This document shows, one piece after another, positions 60,003-64,000 of a stretch of 64,000 bases of DNA. This stretch comes from Paenibacillus uliginis N3/975 (lineage in GTDB: Bacteria > Bacillota > Bacilli > Paenibacillales > Paenibacillaceae), in NCBI RefSeq assembly GCF_900177425.1, contig NZ_LT840184.1, positions 5,825,787 through 5,889,786 on the forward strand, in the 5' to 3' direction. Position numbers and translations under genes: made by a program. Positions within the stretch are counted from its first letter, which is position 1. The number at the start of each line of letters is the position of its first letter. The notes under the pieces are model-generated. The model worked only from the letters and a program-made list of their open reading frames with translations. It was not told the DNA's origin and ran no database searches.

Positions 60003-61448
60003 TCATTTCCTATAAAACTTTACTTCCGGATACGCTTCACTCGGTCCGTTTAACAACGTACCTTCCATTCCCTTCAGATGCTTGTTAAAGAAATCGAGGA
60101 CATATTTATTCACAATCTCCGCCCCCCTATATCCATCTATACTGCCCGCCATTCCCGTCAAACTAATCAATTTCGAAAATAGCGGCAGATCGGTAAAATT
60201 ATAATGAGCGGTTCCATCGATTAAAAGCAAGGTTCCTTCATATTTCATGACATCGTCAACAATAGCTAGTTCATCGGAAAGATATTTTTTTATCTGTTCG
60301 TCCGCATCCGGGCTATTCTTATATTGTTCAATCCCGGTAATATAGTCTTCCGTTCTCATAAACAGAAAGGGCTTGTTCATTGATTCCCGGTTCTTTATCT
60401 CAAACAGCGTACCGTCCATATTAATCCCGGCTTGGATTTTATCATTTAAGTAGGATGCATCAAACGCCGTAGCGCCCCCAAACGAGTGACCCATCATTCC
60501 GATATGATTCAAATCCATCGTCTCTTTAAAGTCGCTTTGAATCGCACCCGTATTCATCTGATCCAATTGTTCGATGACAAAATCCACGTCCTCAGTCCAT
60601 ACCTTCCCGATCTTATTCGTGGCTTCAAAGAAGTTATTTTCATCGACCACCGTTTCATAACCCGTGACCTCCCCGTCCGGAAAAGCCGTAGTCATCGTAC
60701 TGTATGTATGGTCTATCGCGGCCACGATAAAGCCATGGCTGGCGAGATTCTCTGCTTGAGACTTATGAATAAGTATCCCCGTTCCCATGCCATGACTCAA
60801 AATGACCAAAGGATACGGGCTGGCAGAGCGCAGCACCTTAGCTCCATCATGGGAATTGCTCTCAATGTATTTCAAATAGTCCAGTACAAATGCTGGAACA
60901 CCTAGCCTTGAGGAATAAGTTCCCATAAGCCGGTCAAACGTCTCCGGATCATCCGGAAAAAGCTTTTTTGTCTTCGTATCGGTTTTCTCTGCCGGATACC
61001 ACACTTGTACTATAAGCTCTCTGCGGTCGCCTTGTTTGTCCGTGAAGACCTCTTCTCTGTCCCCATCTATAAGGTGAAGTGTCTGCGTGCCAACCGAATA
61101 TGCTCCATCAAGCTTCGGCAAATTAAATACAGGCAGGTATACAGATAAACCGACCGACACTGCCATAAGAAGAAACGAGAAGAAACCCAAGCTGTATTTT
61201 AACGACTTTCCGATCTTCACATGATTATCGAAACTCCTGATGATCATGAAGATGATGGACAGTACCGTAATGACATATACGAATAACATCTGCCAACGGT
61301 ACCCCTCCATAAACAACTGCACCAATAACACTACAGCGCTTGCTACAGCAATGGATGCAGAAATTTTTCGTGGTGTTTTTTTAACCAACAACAAGTAAAA
61401 AAGCATAACAAAACAGAATATAACCAACATCAGCTCAAATAATCTCAT
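60003..61448 (-). CDS. PAF-acetylhydrolase-like alpha/beta hydrolase, membrane-bound
   Basis: 481 residues. The first 120 residues hold four membrane helices; from residue 150 on an alpha/beta hydrolase domain of the PAF-acetylhydrolase isoform II type (PF03403): LIVQVWYPAEKTDTK, YPLVILSHGMGTG (oxyanion region), nucleophile serine in GMMGHSFGGATAF near residue 325, and a late TAHYNFTDLP histidine. It should hydrolyse an ester, lipid or small amide facing the outside. Upstream, 90 bases separate it from the aldolase-family gene. Confidence 0.85.
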   Translation of the reverse strand: MRLFELMLVIFCFVMLFYLLLVKKTPRKISASIAVASAVVLLVQLFMEGYRWQMLFVYVITVLSIIFMIIRSFDNHVKIGKSLKYSLGFFSFLLMAVSVGLSVYLPVFNLPKLDGAYSVGTQTLHLIDGDREEVFTDKQGDRRELIVQVWYPAEKTDTKTKKLFPDDPETFDRLMGTYSSRLGVPAFVLDYLKYIESNSHDGAKVLRSASPYPLVILSHGMGTGILIHKSQAENLASHGFIVAAIDHTYSTMTTAFPDGEVTGYETVVDENNFFEATNKIGKVWTEDVDFVIEQLDQMNTGAIQSDFKETMDLNHIGMMGHSFGGATAFDASYLNDKIQAGINMDGTLFEIKNRESMNKPFLFMRTEDYITGIEQYKNSPDADEQIKKYLSDELAIVDDVMKYEGTLLLIDGTAHYNFTDLPLFSKLISLTGMAGSIDGYRGAEIVNKYVLDFFNKHLKGMEGTLLNGPSEAYPEVKFYRK

Positions 61449-61538
61449 CTCTCTCCTCCTCTAGATAAGTTCATATAACTACGTAAAGCATTCTTATCTA
61501 TATTAGGGCTTGAAGATTAAATCGAGCTAAAGTATTGT

Positions 61539-62630
61539 TTAAATTTGGTTTAAATAACGTTCCAGCGTCTGAAAGGCCTTGTCTAGATCCTTCTTCGGTA
61601 TACCGATATACCGGTCCCCGACACTTATCTCACAGTAACTGCCGCCTTTGCTGTTATCTCGAATATATGACGTCAAACCTACACCCGTCTCTATATAGAG
61701 GTTCTTAAGTAGAGGCTCCAGCTTCTCCTTAGGAAGCTCAAAATGGACGTGAAACATGTTGGAGACAGGTTCCAATGGTATCGTGGACATGCCATGACAC
61801 CGGTTAAAATAAGCGGCCAGCTCTTTGGCCTCTTCATAATACTGCCCCATCTTATCGACTCTTTGCTCGAAATAATAATCGGAGGTGAGGATATAAGGAT
61901 ACAGGCTGATCAAATCGCCGCCATGCCGCCGTTTCCATATCTTCGATTCGTTAATAAACGCGGCTTCGCCCGCAAGTACAGCACCGGCAATCCCACCGAT
62001 CCCTTTGTAGAACGAAACATACACGCTGTCAAACAATCCGCATATTTCGGCAGCCGTCTTTTGATAATAAGGTACTATTTCAAACAACCTCGCCCCGTCC
62101 AAATGCAGCTTGATTCCTTTGTCCCGGCAGAAGGCGGAGATCGCTTCAATCTCTGCATAGTCTGGCAGTTGACCGCCAATTTCGCGCTGCGGAAGTTCCA
62201 GTAGCAAACAGGCGATATCTTCCTTCATGTTTACCACGTCATCCAGCTGAATTAATCGGTTTTTGTCTGCAAGCAGCACCGGCTCGATATGATGCAGCTC
62301 CTTCAGTCCGTCTTCTTCATGAATTTCCAAATGGCATAAGGGGTGATAAGCGACTCTCTTTATCCCTTGTTGATCACACCATATTCTGAGGGCTATCTGC
62401 TGTGCCATCGTCCCGCTCGGGAAAAATACCGCATTTTCTTTACCGAGGTACGTTGCTATTTTATCCTGAAAATCCTCGATCACTTTGCCTTTTCCATACA
62501 TGTCACTGTCAAGACTTCCATCAATTTGTTCCAAAGCCAACTTCAATACTTGAATGTCCCTGCTACCGTGACCCGTAACCTTGAAAGTCGTTTCATTAAA
62601 CACTTCGGATAACGATTGATCTGCGTTCAT
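61539..62630 (-). CDS. Threonine aldolase family PLP enzyme
   Basis: 363 residues, beta-eliminating lyase family (PF01212). AVFFPSGTMAQQIAL near residue 75 binds cofactor phosphate, LHLDGARLFEI near 175 has the pyridine-binding Asp, and SFYKGIGGIAGAVLAG near 210 the Schiff-base lysine. Expected to cleave L-threonine, L-allo-threonine or another beta-hydroxy amino acid to glycine and an aldehyde. GGAAAGG is upstream of the ATG. Sequence differs from the classic LtaE in the lysine context, so the exact substrate is uncertain. Confidence 0.87.
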   Translation of the reverse strand: MNADQSLSEVFNETTFKVTGHGSRDIQVLKLALEQIDGSLDSDMYGKGKVIEDFQDKIATYLGKENAVFFPSGTMAQQIALRIWCDQQGIKRVAYHPLCHLEIHEEDGLKELHHIEPVLLADKNRLIQLDDVVNMKEDIACLLLELPQREIGGQLPDYAEIEAISAFCRDKGIKLHLDGARLFEIVPYYQKTAAEICGLFDSVYVSFYKGIGGIAGAVLAGEAAFINESKIWKRRHGGDLISLYPYILTSDYYFEQRVDKMGQYYEEAKELAAYFNRCHGMSTIPLEPVSNMFHVHFELPKEKLEPLLKNLYIETGVGLTSYIRDNSKGGSYCEISVGDRYIGIPKKDLDKAFQTLERYLNQI

Positions 62631-62837
62631 TTCATGTACAACTCCTTTCCTCTAAATGAGGCAGAATAGGTACTTTCTCTATTTCTATTCTACACGATGG
62701 CTCGTTTAAACGGATTCATTCTAAATCGCGATAATCTCCTAAAGGTTCCAGCATCCCCAAAGGTGAAAATAAACACATACTATGATAAAATACTAAATTG
62801 CAAAGCAAGCAACCTTAGGGAGGTTTAGGGAAACACC

Positions 62838-63473
62838 ATGCTCATTATTGGAATCGCCGGCGGCACAGGCTCTGGCAAAACGACGGTGGCCCGGTCTGTC
62901 ATTGACCGACTCGGACCAGGCAAAGTAACTTTTATATCTCAGGATAATTATTATAAGGACAACCCTCACCTCACTCTGGCTGAACGCGAGAAGATCAATT
63001 ATGATCATCCGTTTGCCTTTGAGAATGAGCTGCTTATCGAAGATCTGAAGCTCCTGAAATCAGGACAGCCTGCTTACGCTCCAGTGTACGACTTTACGGT
63101 TCATGCACGCTCCAAAGAAGAAAAGCTGGAGTTGAAACCGAACCATATTGCTATCATTGAAGGGCTCCATGTACTCTCGGACGAAAATCTCCGGAAACTT
63201 CTCGACATTAAAGTGTTCGTCGATACAGATCCCGATGTGCGAATACTTCGCCGGGTCGTCCGAGATATCGAGGAACGCGGCAGAACGATCCACTCGGTTC
63301 ACGATCAATACTTAAGCACGGTGAAACCGATGCATGAGGCTTTTATCGAACCATCCAAGAAATATGCGGATGTAATCCTCCCTGAAGGCGGAGAAAATGA
63401 GGTCGGCATTCAGCTGCTGTCCATCCTAACCGAGAAATACCTGACGGGCGATCGGACTTGGGGATGCAGCTAA
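62838..63473 (+). CDS. udk: Uridine/cytidine kinase
   Basis: 211 residues, the family's usual length. P-loop GIAGGTGSGKTTVARSV at residues 5-21, SQDNYYKD near 35, IIEGLHVLSD near 110 and VFVDTDPDVRILRRVVRDI near 128. It phosphorylates uridine and cytidine for pyrimidine salvage. GGGAGG lies 14 bases upstream. Monocistronic, followed by a perfect terminator. Confidence 0.93.
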   Translation: MLIIGIAGGTGSGKTTVARSVIDRLGPGKVTFISQDNYYKDNPHLTLAEREKINYDHPFAFENELLIEDLKLLKSGQPAYAPVYDFTVHARSKEEKLELKPNHIAIIEGLHVLSDENLRKLLDIKVFVDTDPDVRILRRVVRDIEERGRTIHSVHDQYLSTVKPMHEAFIEPSKKYADVILPEGGENEVGIQLLSILTEKYLTGDRTWGCS

Positions 63474-63524
63474 AAAGGCTTGATTTGAAGTCCCCAGGCT
63501 GGAACCACATAAATCTTATAGAGC

Positions 63525-63558
63525 AAGCTGCCGGGCACAACTAGCCCGGCAGCTTTTT
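63525..63558 (+). terminator. Terminator of udk
   Basis: Perfect 12-bp stem AAGCTGCCGGGC / GCCCGGCAGCTT with a seven-base loop, then TTT. Confidence 0.95.
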
Positions 63559-63592
63559 GGCATACTCTAACCGCTGGGTCAGCGTCGGCTAT

Positions 63593-64000
63593 TCATTTTT
63601 CATACGTTATTAAAAGTTGTATAACTTCCTGTGCATTCTGTATCGCTTCTTCAAGTGAATGGATTAAACGGTCCGTTAATGTAATGATCTCTTCATATTC
63701 TCCCGGTGTATTCAGTACGCTCTTTACGTTTAATTCCTTCGATTTCTCTGTTTGATTCAGTAATCGGAGAATAGCACTGATTGAATAGTGTGCAGCCCTT
63801 AATGTCCGAATGATCTTCATTCGATTGATTTCTTTTTCTGTATATACACGATGACCATTATCAAGCCGAGGAACCGTCATTAAATGATTTCGTTCCCAAT
63901 TCCGTACAACCTCAGATGAGATATCGAGTATCTTAGCAGCCTCTTTTCGAGTGTACGTCTGATCTTCGGACCACGATTCTGTACCGCTCAGCCACTTCTC
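63593..64000 (-). CDS. MerR-family regulator (5' end outside window)
   Basis: The frame is open from the stop at 63593 to the right edge, giving 135 codons. The N-terminal winged helix is visible: TYTRKEAAKILDISSEVVRN, WERNHLMTVPRLDNGHRVY, TEKEINRMKIIRTLRAAHY. A helical dimerisation region follows (LTDRLIHSLEEAIQNAQEVI). An internal ATG at 63880 would cut the helix-turn-helix in half, so the start lies beyond the window. The usual cysteine ligands of metal-sensing MerR proteins are absent in the visible part, so it probably senses an organic molecule or none. Confidence 0.82.
   Translation of the reverse strand, partial: EKWLSGTESWSEDQTYTRKEAAKILDISSEVVRNWERNHLMTVPRLDNGHRVYTEKEINRMKIIRTLRAAHYSISAILRLLNQTEKSKELNVKSVLNTPGEYEEIITLTDRLIHSLEEAIQNAQEVIQLLITYEK

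Noticed and set aside
61462..61500. Inverted repeat TAGATAAG / CTTATCTA upstream of the hydrolase gene
   Set aside because: Eight base pairs with a 23-base loop in AT-rich sequence; no T-run and no known operator match, so chance is likely.
1..64000. Prophage, insertion sequence, integrase or defence island
   Set aside because: No transposase, integrase, phage structural, restriction or toxin-antitoxin gene was recognised in any frame.

Overview
The window looks like chromosome of a Paenibacillus-type Firmicute. This is inferred from gene families: several CUT1 sugar-import sets without an ATPase, YesM/YesN-type two-component regulators, many AraC-type regulators, CcpA (cre) boxes, strong AAGGAGG ribosome sites, SigV/RsiV, and short palindromic intergenic repeats. 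No rRNA, tRNA, insertion sequence, prophage or CRISPR array was seen. Both ends cut genes: an ADP-ribosylglycohydrolase-family gene on the left and a MerR-type regulator on the right.

Layout. 0-9 kb (minus strand): a FadR-type GntR regulator, then an AtuA/DUF1446 protein, a DUF4387 protein, two ABC permeases, a solute-binding lipoprotein and two ADP-ribosylglycohydrolases. Two 17-bp palindromes flank the regulator and are its likely operators. 9-12.6 kb: a GPH-type symporter with a ChbG/YdjC deacetylase, then an exported stalk-domain protein. 12.8-15.6 kb: a Fur-controlled iron locus with a siderophore-binding lipoprotein and an AraC regulator whose C-terminal sensor is a paralogue of that lipoprotein. 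15.7-22.2 kb (plus): AraC regulator, mannose-6-phosphate isomerase with an extra N-terminal kinase-like domain, ROK kinase and a GH38-like protein. 22.3-28.9 kb (minus): histidine kinase, response regulator, binding protein and two permeases.

29-32 kb: a dehydrogenase/isomerase pair with a divergent AraC regulator. 32-41 kb (minus): an AraC-GH39 fusion regulator, an MFS symporter and two cytoplasmic GH3 enzymes with two cre boxes. 41-46 kb (plus): a 58-residue membrane protein, then overlapping SWIM zinc-finger and SNF2 helicase genes. 46-48.5 kb: divergent MmyB-type regulator and FabF paralogue. 48.5-51.2 kb: ECF sigma factor, RsiV-like anti-sigma and a secreted protein with the same C-terminal domain as the anti-sigma. 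51.2-53.5 kb: proline dehydrogenase, an AT-rich P-loop gene and a repeat-rich gap. 53.5-58.6 kb (plus): a binding-protein gene missing its 5' part, a DppA-type peptidase, two Gfo/Idh/MocA dehydrogenases and a TIM-barrel isomerase. 58.8-64 kb: an unknown secreted protein, a PAF-acetylhydrolase-like enzyme, a threonine-aldolase-family enzyme, uridine kinase and the MerR fragment.

The main theme is import and breakdown of plant or host glycans and sugar derivatives. Each set has its own regulator, and all sugar ABC sets would need an ATPase encoded elsewhere (MsmX-like, inferred). The least understood parts are the AtuA/DUF4387/ADP-ribosylglycohydrolase operon, the AraC-GH39 and AraC-binding-protein fusions, the isomerase with a decayed kinase-like domain, the secreted RsiV-domain protein, and two dispersed repeat families.
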